A stretch of DNA of 64,000 bases from Pseudaquidulcibacter saccharophilus (GTDB taxonomy: Bacteria > Pseudomonadota > Alphaproteobacteria > Caulobacterales > Aquidulcibacteraceae). Shown piece by piece: positions 9,333-18,716 of the stretch (position 1 is its first letter; the number at the start of each line of letters is the position of its first letter). A program made the position numbers and the translations under genes. The DNA lies in contig NZ_JAHWUS010000001.1 in NCBI RefSeq assembly GCF_019455445.1, forward strand, positions 744,001 to 808,000. The letters run 5' to 3'. Below the pieces are notes generated by a model, which was not told where the DNA came from, searched no databases, and saw nothing but the letters and a program-made list of their open reading frames with translations.

Positions 9333-10493
9333 ATGCATCGGCAATGTCAAAAAATTATATTATTGGCGTTATTTTTAGTCCTTGGAGCGTGTTCTACACG
9401 TCCCCCTGGGCTTATGACCCCAATTGAAAGCACTACTCCCGCAATATCCAAATCCGACAAGGTAAATTTAATGGTGGTAACAAACCGCCAGCCATCACAT
9501 AACCCGGCATTGCTGTATTCCGGTTTTCGGGGTGATCAAAATTATTATAATGATATTGATGTTTCTATCCCGCCAGCAACAAACCGTAAGGCAGGAAGAA
9601 TACAATGGCCGCAAAACCGTCAACCAAACCCTGAAAAAGAATTTGCGACATTGCGTGTCAACTCGCTTGATGATGCCGCATTTAATAAATGGATTGCGGA
9701 AAAATCAACGCAATATGACGGTAATTTTTTGGTTTTCGTGCATGGGTTCAATACGCCATATGATGGCGGTGTTTTTCTTTTGGCGCAAATTGTTCACGAT
9801 AGCAATATGAAGGACGCACCAATATTATTTTCGTGGCCATCGCGTGGTAAAATTCTTGCCTACGATTATGACCGTGAAAGCGCAACATATTCACGTGCGG
9901 CGCTTGCCGATTTGTTGGAAAAACTTATCAAAAATGAGAATGTTCATCACGTAAATATTTTTGCGCACTCGATGGGAAGCTGGCTTACTATGGAGGCATT
10001 GCGAACCATAAAATTACAAGATGGCTTAATTTCGCCAAAAATAAATAATATAATTCTTGCCTCGCCGGATATTGATATCATGGTCTTTAAAAACCAATAT
10101 TATGATTTGGGGACCAATCTGCCCCCAATATCAATATTGGTATCAAAGAATGATGAGGCATTGAAAATGTCACGTGTGATTGGTGGCAATATTGACCGTC
10201 TAGGGTTAGTAGATTTTTCAAAAGAACCTTATAAAAGTGCTGTTAACAGCGTAAATATGAGCGTTATAGATGTTACTGCGGTCAAAGGTGGTGGTGCATC
10301 AGAACATTTGAAATTCTCCGAAAGCCCAGAAATTGTTAAATTAATCGGTGAAGGTCTTATAAACGGCCAACAGCTTTCTGAAAGTGACGGAAATATTAAT
10401 GATAAACTTGGTATATTGATTACAGGCGGCGCAAAGGAAATTGTAAAAGGCGTCGGCAAGGTTCAAAAAAAGCGTAAGAGATTTAGCTTTTAG
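9333..10493 (+). CDS. Alpha/beta-hydrolase lipoprotein (DUF900-like)
   Basis: This is a predicted lipid-anchored serine hydrolase of unknown substrate. The N-terminus is a lipoprotein signal ending L-V-L-G-A-C-S. The body has the DUF900-type alpha/beta-hydrolase pattern: NFLVFVHGFNTPYDGG (oxyanion region), PILFSWPSRGKILAYDYDRESA, the nucleophile elbow F-A-H-S-M-G-S-W, and an acid-containing ILVSKNDEAL. It is 386 residues from the ATG at 9333. A GTG three bases earlier is equally possible. It stands alone between AT-rich gaps. Confidence 0.75.
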   Translation: MHRQCQKIILLALFLVLGACSTRPPGLMTPIESTTPAISKSDKVNLMVVTNRQPSHNPALLYSGFRGDQNYYNDIDVSIPPATNRKAGRIQWPQNRQPNPEKEFATLRVNSLDDAAFNKWIAEKSTQYDGNFLVFVHGFNTPYDGGVFLLAQIVHDSNMKDAPILFSWPSRGKILAYDYDRESATYSRAALADLLEKLIKNENVHHVNIFAHSMGSWLTMEALRTIKLQDGLISPKINNIILASPDIDIMVFKNQYYDLGTNLPPISILVSKNDEALKMSRVIGGNIDRLGLVDFSKEPYKSAVNSVNMSVIDVTAVKGGGASEHLKFSESPEIVKLIGEGLINGQQLSESDGNINDKLGILITGGAKEIVKGVGKVQKKRKRFSF

Positions 10494-10515
10494 GCGTGAG
10501 CTAAAAAACAATCAC

Positions 10516-10542
10516 TTGGCATTTCTTTTGATATGTTATATT
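10516..10542 (+). promoter_or_regulatory. Possible promoter of the pan/coa operon
   Basis: TTGGCA (10516-10521) and TATATT (10537-10542) lie 30 bases upstream of panB. The 15-base spacer is shorter than ideal, so this is a weak call. Confidence 0.3.
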
Positions 10543-10571
10543 GCACTGCAAAACAAATTCAGGGGGAAATT

Positions 10572-11369
10572 ATGAACATTCATGATTTCGCGAAAAAGAA
10601 ACTTGATGGCACAAAAATTTCATGTGTCACTTGTTATGATTACTCATCGGCATTAATTGTTGCCGAAAGTGATATTGATTGCGTCCTTGTTGGCGACAGT
10701 CTTGCCATGACAATATATGGCTATGATTCAACTTTACCAGCCGATATTCCCATGATGTCTGCGCATATTGCGGCGGTGGCGCGTGGATTTAAAGCCAAGA
10801 GTTCACAGAAGTTCATTATTGGTGACATGCCTTTTACCACTTATCGCCGTGGTCTTGACAATGCCGTAGACGCGGCGGGTGCATTACTAAAGGCCGGTGC
10901 ACATGCGGTAAAGTTGGAAGGGGCTGATGGCAACCTTGAGATTGTTAAACACTTTGTCGAAGGTGGCATTCCGGTTATGGGTCATATCGGACTTACACCG
11001 CAATTTGTGAATACTATGGGCGGTTTCAAGGTTCAGGGGCGTAATGATGAAAAAGCGCAAAAAATCCTTGAAGATGCCTTGCGTCTTGAAGCTGCGGGTT
11101 GTTTCTCACTAGTTATAGAAGGTGTGCCGGCGGCTTTGGGTGAAAAAATCTCAAAAGAGTTAAAAATACCTACAATTGGTATTGGCGCTGGCAAAGGCTG
11201 TGATGGACAGGTTTTGGTGTGGCAAGACTTCTTGGGGCTTAATAATGGCCACAAGGCGCGATTTGTTCGCGAATTTGCCCATCAATTTGATGAAACTAAA
11301 ACCGTTCTAAACAGGGTTCATGAGGCAATTTTGAATGCTGAATATCCGAATAATGCGGAATCCTATTAA
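10572..11369 (+). CDS. panB: 3-methyl-2-oxobutanoate hydroxymethyltransferase
   Basis: PanB transfers a hydroxymethyl group from methylene-tetrahydrofolate to 2-oxoisovalerate, the first committed step to pantothenate. The family motifs VTCYDYSSALI, VGDSLAMTIYGYDSTLP, GDMPFTTY, VKLEG, VMGHIGLTPQ and GIGAGKGCDGQVLVWQD are all present. It is 265 residues from the ATG at 10572, chosen for the AGGGGGAA ribosome-binding site six bases upstream; the frame extends upstream without support. Its TAA overlaps the panC ATG by one base, which indicates translational coupling in a four-gene operon. Confidence 0.97.
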   Translation: MNIHDFAKKKLDGTKISCVTCYDYSSALIVAESDIDCVLVGDSLAMTIYGYDSTLPADIPMMSAHIAAVARGFKAKSSQKFIIGDMPFTTYRRGLDNAVDAAGALLKAGAHAVKLEGADGNLEIVKHFVEGGIPVMGHIGLTPQFVNTMGGFKVQGRNDEKAQKILEDALRLEAAGCFSLVIEGVPAALGEKISKELKIPTIGIGAGKGCDGQVLVWQDFLGLNNGHKARFVREFAHQFDETKTVLNRVHEAILNAEYPNNAESY

Positions 11370-12151
11370 TGCCTAAAATATTTAAAAATCCCGCTGAAAT
11401 GATTGCCGCGCGCAATGAATGGCTTGGAAGTGGCTTAACTATCGGCTTTGTGCCAACGATGGGCGCTTTGCATGAGGGGCACGAGGCATTAATTAAACAG
11501 GCGCGCAGCGATAATAAAATTGTGGTTTTATCAATTTTTGTAAATCCAACCCAATTTAATCAAAAAGAAGATTTTGAAAAATATCCGAATACTTTGGAAA
11601 ACGATATAAAAATTGCCGAAAGCCTTGGTGTTGATGCAGTTTTTACTCCGCAATATCATGATATTTATCCCGATAATTACCGTTATGTTCTTGCAGAGAA
11701 TGAGTTTTCAAAAAAACTATGCGGTAAAGATCGCCCAGGGCATTTTGATGGCGTTTTAACGATTGTTATGAAGCTTTTCAACATTGTAAAACCCTGCAAG
11801 GCCTATTTTGGTGAGAAGGATTTCCAACAACTTGAACTTATCAAAGGGATGGTAAGCGCTTTTTTCATGGATTTGGAAATTATCCCCGTCGCGATTGTTC
11901 GTGAAAGTGATGGTCTTGCCAAATCATCACGCAATGTTCGCTTGAATGCCGATGGGCGGGCGCTTGCTCCAAAAATCTATCAAATTATTTCAAATTCAAA
12001 AAACACGGATTTAGCAAGCGAAGAATTGACCAAGGCCGGCTTTGTGGTCGATTATGTTACAGACATTGGAAATCGCCGCTTTGTTGCGGTAAAAACCAAA
12101 CTAACGCACGATGGTGGCGAGGTGAGGTTGATTGACAATGTCAAAATCTAA
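11369..12151 (+). CDS. panC: Pantothenate synthetase
   Basis: PanC joins pantoate and beta-alanine with ATP to form pantothenate. It shows PTMGALHEGHEALI (the H-x-G-H nucleotide motif), VSIFVNPTQFN-type sequence (LSIFVNPTQFNQKEDF), CGKDRPGHFDGVLTIVMKLFNI, FGEKDFQQL and the KSSRNVRL signature. At 260 residues it is slightly shorter than the usual 275-285, with the loss at the C-terminus. It overlaps panB by one base and coaBC by 14 bases. Confidence 0.97.
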   Translation: MPKIFKNPAEMIAARNEWLGSGLTIGFVPTMGALHEGHEALIKQARSDNKIVVLSIFVNPTQFNQKEDFEKYPNTLENDIKIAESLGVDAVFTPQYHDIYPDNYRYVLAENEFSKKLCGKDRPGHFDGVLTIVMKLFNIVKPCKAYFGEKDFQQLELIKGMVSAFFMDLEIIPVAIVRESDGLAKSSRNVRLNADGRALAPKIYQIISNSKNTDLASEELTKAGFVVDYVTDIGNRRFVAVKTKLTHDGGEVRLIDNVKI

Positions 12152-13373
12152 AATTCTTGTTCTAGTCTCGGGTTCAATCGCCGCGTACAAAGCGTGCTAT
12201 TTGGTTTCTAAGCTTGTGCAGAATGGGTTTGAGGTAAAGGTTGCCGCATCTAATTCGGCGCTTAATTTTGTTGGCAAGACTACATTTGAAGCATTATCAG
12301 GGCAAGAAGTTGCCAAGGATACCTTTGAAGAAGGGCGTGCTTTAGATCATATTTATTTAATGCGTAACGCCGATTTGGTGATTTGTGTCCCTGCAACCGG
12401 AAACTTTATCAATAAGGTTGCAAATGGGATTGCAGATGATTTTTTAACTACACTTGCACTTGCCCATGATTTCACCAAGCCCTTTTTAATTGCACCTGCG
12501 ATGAATACACAAATGTATTTGCACCCTGCTACACAATTATCAGTTGGTAAATTGCGTGAATATGGGTTTGGCATTTTGGAAACGGCTTCGGGGGTTTTGG
12601 CATGCCAAGAGGTTGGTTCTGGCAAACTTCTTGACCCTGATTTGATTTTTGATGAAATTGTTAAAGCATTGGGGCAAAAACCAACGCCAAAAGCGGTACA
12701 AAAAGTAAAGCTGCCTAAGGTTTTGATTACATCGGGTGGATGTGTCGAAAAAATTGATAATGTTCGCGCGATAACCAATACGTCAAGTGGAAAAACGGGC
12801 GCACGCCTTGCTGATATATTATCAGAATTTGGTTTTGAAATTCATTTTTTAACCGCCAAAGCGGGGGCACTGCCAAATGCAAAAGTTGCAACCACGGTTT
12901 TCACTGATTTCAAAAGCCTTGAGCATGAACTATTTAATGAACTTGCCAAAAATGACTTTGACTTGGTTGTGCATTGTGCCGCCGTTAGTGATTATTCGGT
13001 GAAAGAAGTTGTTGCGGGCGGTAAGGTAACAGAAACCAATACAAAAATTCCGTCATCTAATCAGGAAATTGAAATAAAGCTTGTCAAAAACCCAAAACTT
13101 ATCAATCAAATCAAACAAAAATCGCCCAAAACAAAATTAATCGGTTTCAAGCTTACCAACAATATTTATGATGCCGAGCTTGCGGTTAAAAAACAAATTG
13201 CTGAGGCAGATTGTGATATAGTTGTTCATAATGCCTTGGAACAAATTTCTGGCGATAAAGCCGAGCATAGCTTCAATGTTTTTGATAAAAATGCGACCAA
13301 AATTACTGAATTAAAGGGCGTTGATGCATTAGGTGCTTTTATAAGTAATTACATAATGGGGGAATTGAAATGA
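12138..13373 (+). CDS. coaBC: Bifunctional phosphopantothenoylcysteine decarboxylase / phosphopantothenate-cysteine ligase
   Basis: CoaBC adds cysteine to 4'-phosphopantothenate and decarboxylates the product. The N-terminal flavin-dependent CoaC half shows [25 protein letters not shown] and PAMNTQM, with the catalytic-type Cys in [11 protein letters not shown]. The C-terminal CoaB half shows the dimer-interface motif [23 protein letters not shown], and KLIGFKL. The usual TSGPT is TSGGC here and the usual KxKK loop reads K-I-P-S, so CoaB-site details differ from E. coli. The ATG at 12138 has GGTGAGG ten bases upstream. It shares ATGA with coaX. Confidence 0.95.
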   Translation: MSKSKILVLVSGSIAAYKACYLVSKLVQNGFEVKVAASNSALNFVGKTTFEALSGQEVAKDTFEEGRALDHIYLMRNADLVICVPATGNFINKVANGIADDFLTTLALAHDFTKPFLIAPAMNTQMYLHPATQLSVGKLREYGFGILETASGVLACQEVGSGKLLDPDLIFDEIVKALGQKPTPKAVQKVKLPKVLITSGGCVEKIDNVRAITNTSSGKTGARLADILSEFGFEIHFLTAKAGALPNAKVATTVFTDFKSLEHELFNELAKNDFDLVVHCAAVSDYSVKEVVAGGKVTETNTKIPSSNQEIEIKLVKNPKLINQIKQKSPKTKLIGFKLTNNIYDAELAVKKQIAEADCDIVVHNALEQISGDKAEHSFNVFDKNATKITELKGVDALGAFISNYIMGELK

Positions 13374-14143
13374 TATTGGCACTTGATGTTGGTAATACCC
13401 AAATTTATGGCGGTCTTGTCAAAAATGGTAAAGTTATATTTCAGTTTCGCCGCGCTTCAAAAAGTGGGGCATCATCCGATGAAATCGGGATCTTCTTGCG
13501 TCTTGTAATGCGTGAAAATGGTTTTGAGCCTGAAAAAATTAAAAAAATTGCGATTTGTTCTGTCGTGCCACAAGATAATCACTCTTTGGCAAGTGCGTGC
13601 ATGAAGTATTTTAACAAAGCGCCATTTTTTTTGGATGCAACCGTAAAAACCGGATTAAACAATAAATATGATAATCCTGCAGAGGTTGGCGCAGATAGAA
13701 TTGCCAATGCCATTGCCGCATTGAAACTATATCCGAAAAAAAATCTGGTGGTGATTGATTTGGGAACGGCAACTACATTTTGTGCCATTACCAAAGAACG
13801 CGAATATATGGGCGGCGTAATCCTTGCTGGCTTGCGGCTTTCTAATGATGCACTTGGTTCAAAGGCGGCAAAATTATCAAATGTTGAAATTCGTAAATGT
13901 GATAATGTTTTGGGTACAAATACTATAAACTCAATGCAATCAGGGTTGTATTACGGACATTTAGGGGCATGCAAAGAAATTATTGCGGGGCTTTCTGCTG
14001 AATGTTTTGGTGGACAAAAGCCATTTGTTATTGGCACGGGTGGTTTTTCCTCTATGTTCGAGGGAACTGGAATTTTTGATGTCATCGTGCCCGATTTGGT
14101 TATTCAAGGGCTATTAGAAGGCCTCGAATTAAACAATATATAA
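13370..14143 (+). CDS. coaX: Type III pantothenate kinase
   Basis: CoaX phosphorylates pantothenate and is insensitive to CoA feedback. It carries the ASKHA phosphate motif [15 protein letters not shown] at the N-terminus, the substrate motif [27 protein letters not shown], and [13 protein letters not shown]. At 257 residues it has the normal length. It overlaps coaBC by ATGA and completes an operon that carries 2-oxoisovalerate and beta-alanine to 4'-phosphopantetheine. The final enzymes CoaD and CoaE are not in this window. Confidence 0.95.
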   Translation: MILALDVGNTQIYGGLVKNGKVIFQFRRASKSGASSDEIGIFLRLVMRENGFEPEKIKKIAICSVVPQDNHSLASACMKYFNKAPFFLDATVKTGLNNKYDNPAEVGADRIANAIAALKLYPKKNLVVIDLGTATTFCAITKEREYMGGVILAGLRLSNDALGSKAAKLSNVEIRKCDNVLGTNTINSMQSGLYYGHLGACKEIIAGLSAECFGGQKPFVIGTGGFSSMFEGTGIFDVIVPDLVIQGLLEGLELNNI

Positions 14144-14188
14144 AGAAACTATTCTTAAGAAAACTACAATTTAAAAGGTTACGGGGAA

Positions 14189-14905
14189 ATGAAATCAATA
14201 TTACCGCTAATAATGATGGGGGTTTTTATGACTGGTTGTGCATCTATGCCGGAAAAACAAGAAACGGGCCATCAAATTGCATTTGCAAAGCACGGAAGCT
14301 CTTACCAATATTTACGCTATATGCCAAAAAACTATGACCCAAATGGCGAAAAGTCACCAGTTTTGGTCTTCCTTCACGGTTCTGGTGAACGCGGTAACGA
14401 TATAAATTTAGTAAAAGTTCATGGCCCACCAAAATTGGTTGAAAATGGCCATGATTTACCCTTCATTGTTATTTCACCACAGCTTGAAGACGATGAAATG
14501 TGGGACAATGACCGCCTTGACGCAACTTTAAAAGCGGCGGTCTCCGGCACAAGTTATGATCCAAGCCGTATTTATATTACTGGCTTATCACGTGGTGGCG
14601 CAGGAACATGGAATTGGGCAATTGCGCATCCTGATAAATTTGCCGCAATTGTTCCGGTTGCTGCATGGTCCAATGCTGGTTTTGCATGTAATCTCAAAAA
14701 CGTACCAATTTGGCTTTTCCACGGTCTAAAAGATGATGTAGTTTCGCCTATTCACTCACAAGATATGGAAAAATGGATTAATGAATGTGGCGGTCATGTA
14801 AAGGCAACCTATTATCCCGATGCCAACCATGATTCCTGGACCGCTACTTATGACAATCCCGAAGTTTACGATTGGATGTTACAGCATAAACTTCAGGCAA
14901 AATAA
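14189..14905 (+). CDS. Lipoprotein carboxylesterase / phospholipase-like hydrolase
   Basis: This is a predicted secreted or lipid-anchored alpha/beta hydrolase with unknown substrate. The lipobox is F-M-T-G-C-A. The fold is marked by SPVLVFLHGSGERGNDINL, the nucleophile elbow GLSRGGAGTWNWA, the acid in FHGLKDDVV and the histidine in DANHDSW, a complete Ser-Asp-His set. This matches the phospholipase/carboxylesterase-like enzymes related to PHB depolymerases and dienelactone hydrolases. GGGGAA precedes the ATG. It begins 45 bases after coaX and could be read from that operon. Confidence 0.75.
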   Translation: MKSILPLIMMGVFMTGCASMPEKQETGHQIAFAKHGSSYQYLRYMPKNYDPNGEKSPVLVFLHGSGERGNDINLVKVHGPPKLVENGHDLPFIVISPQLEDDEMWDNDRLDATLKAAVSGTSYDPSRIYITGLSRGGAGTWNWAIAHPDKFAAIVPVAAWSNAGFACNLKNVPIWLFHGLKDDVVSPIHSQDMEKWINECGGHVKATYYPDANHDSWTATYDNPEVYDWMLQHKLQAK

Positions 14906-14971
14906 CCATTTTCATAAAAAATGACGTTTATTGTCTTTTAATATCAATCGGCATGAATTATTGGGGTGTGA

Positions 14972-15853
14972 ATGAACACCCCAAAATCCAATCCTTTTAT
15001 CGGCATTTTTCTTTTAATTTTGTCCATGATGTTCTTTCAGGGTGGGGCAGGGTTTGCCACATTTTTAATGAAAGAAACTGGTCCATATGGTGCAACAGCT
15101 TTGCGGCAAGTATTTTCATTGGTTTCAATGATTTTCATTGCCCGTATGTGGAAGATTGATTTTTCGAAAATTAATCTCAAAAAATTTCTTGCATATGGTA
15201 TCAGCTTAGGTTTGATGAATCTAACTTTTTATATTGCGATTGAGCGTATCCCGCTTGGTGTTGCCGTCGCCATTGAGTTTTCAGGACCATTGTTCGTAAG
15301 CCTTATTTCATCACGTAAGCCGCTTGATTTTGTGTGGGTTTTACTTGCATGTGTTGGGCTATATTTCCTTATGCCAATTAGCCAATTTGGTGCACATCTT
15401 GATAAATTTGGGGTCTTGTGTGCGGTATTGGCGGCAATTGGGTGGGCCGGATATATTATTGCTGGGCATCGTTTGGGTAAAGATTATGATGGCCTTACCG
15501 CAGTTGCATTGGGGATTTTTGTTTCATCCCTTTTCACGGTTCCGATTGGAATTGTGAATGCAGGCGCGGTTTTGTTTGAGCCAAAAATATTGCTATTTGG
15601 TCTTGCGCTTGGGCTTTTGACTAATGCCATACCTTATTCGATTGAAATGATGGCGCTAAAACAATTATCGCGCCAAAGTTTCTCACTTTTGATGTCTTTA
15701 GAGCCTGCCTTCGCAGCATTAGCAGGCGCAATAATCCTGTCCCAGAATCTTGGGTTAATACAAATTGTTGCTATTGCATTGATAATCTTTGCAACCATTG
15801 GCTCAACCTTGTCTCATAAGGATAAGCCAGTGGTAGAAGAATTACAGAGCTAA
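14972..15853 (+). CDS. EamA/RhtA-type drug/metabolite exporter
   Basis: This inner-membrane protein has about ten predicted membrane helices built as two EamA repeats, ending in SLEPAFAALAGAIILSQNLGLIQIVAIALIIFATIGST. The second-repeat pattern L-M-S-L-E-P-A-x-A-A-L is typical of RhtA-like amino-acid exporters. The substrate cannot be told from sequence. A GGTGTG sequence precedes the ATG. It is convergent with the glycosyltransferase gene, whose stop is 12 bases away. Confidence 0.8.
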   Translation: MNTPKSNPFIGIFLLILSMMFFQGGAGFATFLMKETGPYGATALRQVFSLVSMIFIARMWKIDFSKINLKKFLAYGISLGLMNLTFYIAIERIPLGVAVAIEFSGPLFVSLISSRKPLDFVWVLLACVGLYFLMPISQFGAHLDKFGVLCAVLAAIGWAGYIIAGHRLGKDYDGLTAVALGIFVSSLFTVPIGIVNAGAVLFEPKILLFGLALGLLTNAIPYSIEMMALKQLSRQSFSLLMSLEPAFAALAGAIILSQNLGLIQIVAIALIIFATIGSTLSHKDKPVVEELQS

Positions 15854-15865
15854 ATATTGGACCAA

Positions 15866-17047
15866 TTAATGCAAAACGTTTTGTGGTTTTGGCTGCGTTA
15901 GAAGGCCAGCGAAGAATGAAGTAAAGATACTTTGTAATCCTAGGCAACCCAATAACATTGATGGAATTGCAAGGCGCATCATTTGGCTTTCGTTTAACTG
16001 TCCATAGCCTGATTTACCCCAAATCATTACCGCAGCAATCGCCAAAGCGATGCTAAGGAAAATCATAATGCCGCCGATGATAGAGCCGGTTTCAACCGTA
16101 AACCAAGCGCGGAAGTTTTTGATAAAGTCAGTTTCTTTCCAGAAATTCTCACGAACCCCAAACAATCTTGCGAGATATGCAAAACTTAAGATTTGAGCAG
16201 CCATAATTACAAAAGCAGATGAGAAAAGAATTGTATGAACGCCAAGGCGCAATGATCCAAATTGCTGATCCCCTGGTAAAAGCCAGCCAAGACCAAGAAC
16301 ACCTAGACCCAAAAGCAATAATGCAGGGAACATATAAAGCCATTTTGGCGCAAACGTAAGAAGGAATTTAAGGTGGCGCCAACCATCACGCCATGAGCGT
16401 AGGTGCGGTGGACGAGAGCGCCCATCTTTTTTCAAGGTTGTTGGTGCTTCTGCCATTTTTAAATGGTTCAAGCCCGCTTTAACCACCATCTCAGAGGCAA
16501 ATTCCATACCAGTTGTGTTTAGGTTTAATTTCAAAATCGATTCGCGATTAAAGGCACGCAAACCGCAATGGAAATCACCGATTGGCAAATTGTAAAAAAT
16601 CCGCCCTAAAAAGCTAAGGACGGGGTTACCAAGATATTTGTGAAGCGGTGGCATAGCACCCGGTTCAATTCCGCCTAAAAAGCGGTTACCCATACAAAGC
16701 TCAACACCGCCACGAAGTTTTTCGATAAATGGCATTAATGACGCAAAGTCGTATGAATCGTCGGCATCGCCCATGGCAACAAACTTGCCCTTTGCCGATT
16801 GAATACCGCCAATAAGTGCCGCGCCATAACCACGAACAGCAACAGGGACAACCCGTGCACCATTGCGGGTGGCGATTTCCTGCGAACCATCGGTCGAACC
16901 ATTGTCGGCAATAATGATTTCTGCGGAAAGGTTATTTTCCTTGATAAATTTTTGGCATTTTTGAATACATATTTCCAATGTTTCTGCCTCATTCAGGCAA
17001 GGCATAACTATTGAAAGCTCGATTTCAGGATTTGTTGTTGAGTTCAT
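15866..17047 (-). CDS. Membrane-anchored family 2 glycosyltransferase (dolichol-phosphate mannosyltransferase-like)
   Basis: It probably transfers a sugar to a polyprenyl-phosphate carrier at the inner membrane. The N-terminal GT-A domain has SIVMPCLNEAETL, IIADNGSTDGS, VRGYGAALIGGIQSAKGKFVAMGDADDSYDF (metal-binding D-A-D) and DFHCGLRAF. After about residue 235 there are four predicted membrane helices (WLYMFPALLLLGLGVLG and others). The 393-residue layout matches DPM1-like GT2 enzymes with C-terminal membrane segments. There are no partner genes nearby, so the acceptor is unknown. Confidence 0.85.
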   Translation of the reverse strand: MNSTTNPEIELSIVMPCLNEAETLEICIQKCQKFIKENNLSAEIIIADNGSTDGSQEIATRNGARVVPVAVRGYGAALIGGIQSAKGKFVAMGDADDSYDFASLMPFIEKLRGGVELCMGNRFLGGIEPGAMPPLHKYLGNPVLSFLGRIFYNLPIGDFHCGLRAFNRESILKLNLNTTGMEFASEMVVKAGLNHLKMAEAPTTLKKDGRSRPPHLRSWRDGWRHLKFLLTFAPKWLYMFPALLLLGLGVLGLGWLLPGDQQFGSLRLGVHTILFSSAFVIMAAQILSFAYLARLFGVRENFWKETDFIKNFRAWFTVETGSIIGGIMIFLSIALAIAAVMIWGKSGYGQLNESQMMRLAIPSMLLGCLGLQSIFTSFFAGLLTQPKPQNVLH

Positions 17048-17119
17048 GATTTAAGACTTTACGACCATATCTAATAAAAGGGTAAAAGCATCAGCTAAAG
17101 CCCTTTAGCAATAATTTAT

Positions 17120-17473
17120 CTATTTCAAAACAGCATTTGGCATTTGTCCGTCAAACTTTGACACAGAACAGCCGTAGCCAGGGGTTAAAGCAGCGCGCGC
17201 AACCGACATTCCCGATGCGCTGGCGAATACAGTTTCAGACATATAAACCAATTTTACCGATTTATAATGTTTGCCTAATGTTACATTCATTTCAGCAAGG
17301 CACTGATTTTCATCACGATTTTGTACATAAAGACAAGAGCACATTTGTTTTGCCATCAGCCCCGCGCCAATTTCTGCATACTTTTTTGCATAATAAAACA
17401 TCACAGCGCCAACAATTGCGACCACAAGTAATAGGATTCCGATAATAGATGTAAAAGAAGGCAGTTTTTTCAC
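17120..17473 (-). CDS. Small membrane-anchored Cys-containing protein, possible partner of adjacent serine hydrolase
   Basis: The 117-residue protein has one N-terminal membrane helix (IIGILLLVVAIVGAVMFYYA) and then the Cys-rich segment AKQMCSCLYVQNRDENQCL (C45, C47, C58) and PGYGCSV (C102). From memory, this pattern resembles the N-terminal region of many alphaproteobacterial beta-lactamase-fold serine hydrolases (AKxxCSxxFVxxRxxxxC through RPGxGCxx). Here it is a separate gene, divergent from exactly such a hydrolase at 17538. The start is a GTG with AAAGGTG upstream. The function is unknown. Confidence 0.55.
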   Translation of the reverse strand: MKKLPSFTSIIGILLLVVAIVGAVMFYYAKKYAEIGAGLMAKQMCSCLYVQNRDENQCLAEMNVTLGKHYKSVKLVYMSETVFASASGMSVARAALTPGYGCSVSKFDGQMPNAVLK

Positions 17474-17537
17474 GCCATTTCACCTTTTAGATTCATTCAA
17501 GTTAGATTATGTTTATCGCATTAATTTGGATATTAAA

Positions 17538-18716
17538 ATGCGATTATCATTAAAAGTGAATGTTTTTACCAGAGTTTTGGGTTTTAGTGCCCTAGTTTTG
17601 GGTGCCGTAGTTACTGCAGGCGTTGTTTATGCGGCCCAAGAACATGCCAAGCCAAACCTTGTGCAATTACCAGCGCAGCCAGAAGGTGTTTCTTTTCCAA
17701 CGAATGGCTGGCAGGTAGAAGATGGCAAAAGTGCAAAAATTGCGGCAATTGCCAATTCAGCTTTTGATAACAGCAATAAGTCATTGGGTGAAACCCGTGC
17801 GCTTTTGGTGATAAAGGGCGGGAAAATAGTCTATGAAAATTATGGCAAAGGCTATGACAAGGATAGCAAGCTAATTTCATGGTCGATGGGTAAATCAATC
17901 CTTTCAGCATTGGTAGGCATTGAGATTGCGCAAAATAAAATGAAGCTTGATGATGCAATTAACGACCCACATTATAAAGATGGTGATACGCGACGTAAAA
18001 TTACCTATAAACAAGCATTAAACATGACGGATGGTCTTGATTGGCGCGAAGAAAACTATTCCGACCCAATTAATAATGATGCCGCCATTATGCTTTTTGG
18101 TGCGGGTAAAGAAGATGTTGTTAAATATGTAACCAACCGCAAACAAAAACATGATGCTGGCACTTATTGGAATTATTCATCGGGTACATCCAATATGGTT
18201 GCCGCCGGTGCGTCACGTGCACTTGGTCCACGCGATATCAAGGATCCAACCGGTCGCGCCCGCTTTAGAAATTTTATATATACGGAATTATTCCAAAAAA
18301 TTGGCATGAAAGATACTGCGGCGGAATTTGATGCGGCGGGAAATCTTTATGCATCATCATTCTTCTATGCCACCGCACGCGATTATGCAAAATTTGGCTT
18401 ATTGTTTCTTCGTGACGGCGTTTGGGATGGAAAACGTATTTTACCGCAAGGTTATGTTGATTTTGTTCGCACCCCCGTAGAGGCACAAAATGCCGCGAAT
18501 TATGGGGCGCATTGGTGGCTAAACTTTAAAGATCGCAAACCATTACTTAAAAATAGTCCAGAAGACGCCTTTATGGCGCGGGGTCATCAGGGGCAGTTGG
18601 TTGTGGTAATTCCATCCAAAGATATGGTTGTGGTTCGTCTCGGTCTTTCACCGGATGAAAACAGTTGGCAAGCAATTGGTGAATATATGGATAAGGTAAT
18701 TGCTTCTGCGGATTAG
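17538..18716 (+). CDS. Beta-lactamase-fold serine hydrolase (class C-like)
   Basis: This is a secreted penicillin-binding-protein/beta-lactamase-like hydrolase with unknown substrate. An N-terminal signal or anchor helix (GFSALVLGAVVTAGVVYAA) is followed by the catalytic S-M-G-K motif (Ser116, Lys119), the Y-S-S motif (NYSSG, Tyr213) and a C-terminal R-G-H-Q-G-Q replacing the KTG triad. These are the motifs of 6-aminohexanoate-dimer-hydrolase-like enzymes. The 392-residue form starts at the ATG at 17538. A TTG 12 bases earlier is less likely. The gene diverges from the small protein above and ends by sharing four bases (TTAG) with the convergent lipoprotein gene. Confidence 0.8.
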   Translation: MRLSLKVNVFTRVLGFSALVLGAVVTAGVVYAAQEHAKPNLVQLPAQPEGVSFPTNGWQVEDGKSAKIAAIANSAFDNSNKSLGETRALLVIKGGKIVYENYGKGYDKDSKLISWSMGKSILSALVGIEIAQNKMKLDDAINDPHYKDGDTRRKITYKQALNMTDGLDWREENYSDPINNDAAIMLFGAGKEDVVKYVTNRKQKHDAGTYWNYSSGTSNMVAAGASRALGPRDIKDPTGRARFRNFIYTELFQKIGMKDTAAEFDAAGNLYASSFFYATARDYAKFGLLFLRDGVWDGKRILPQGYVDFVRTPVEAQNAANYGAHWWLNFKDRKPLLKNSPEDAFMARGHQGQLVVVIPSKDMVVVRLGLSPDENSWQAIGEYMDKVIASAD

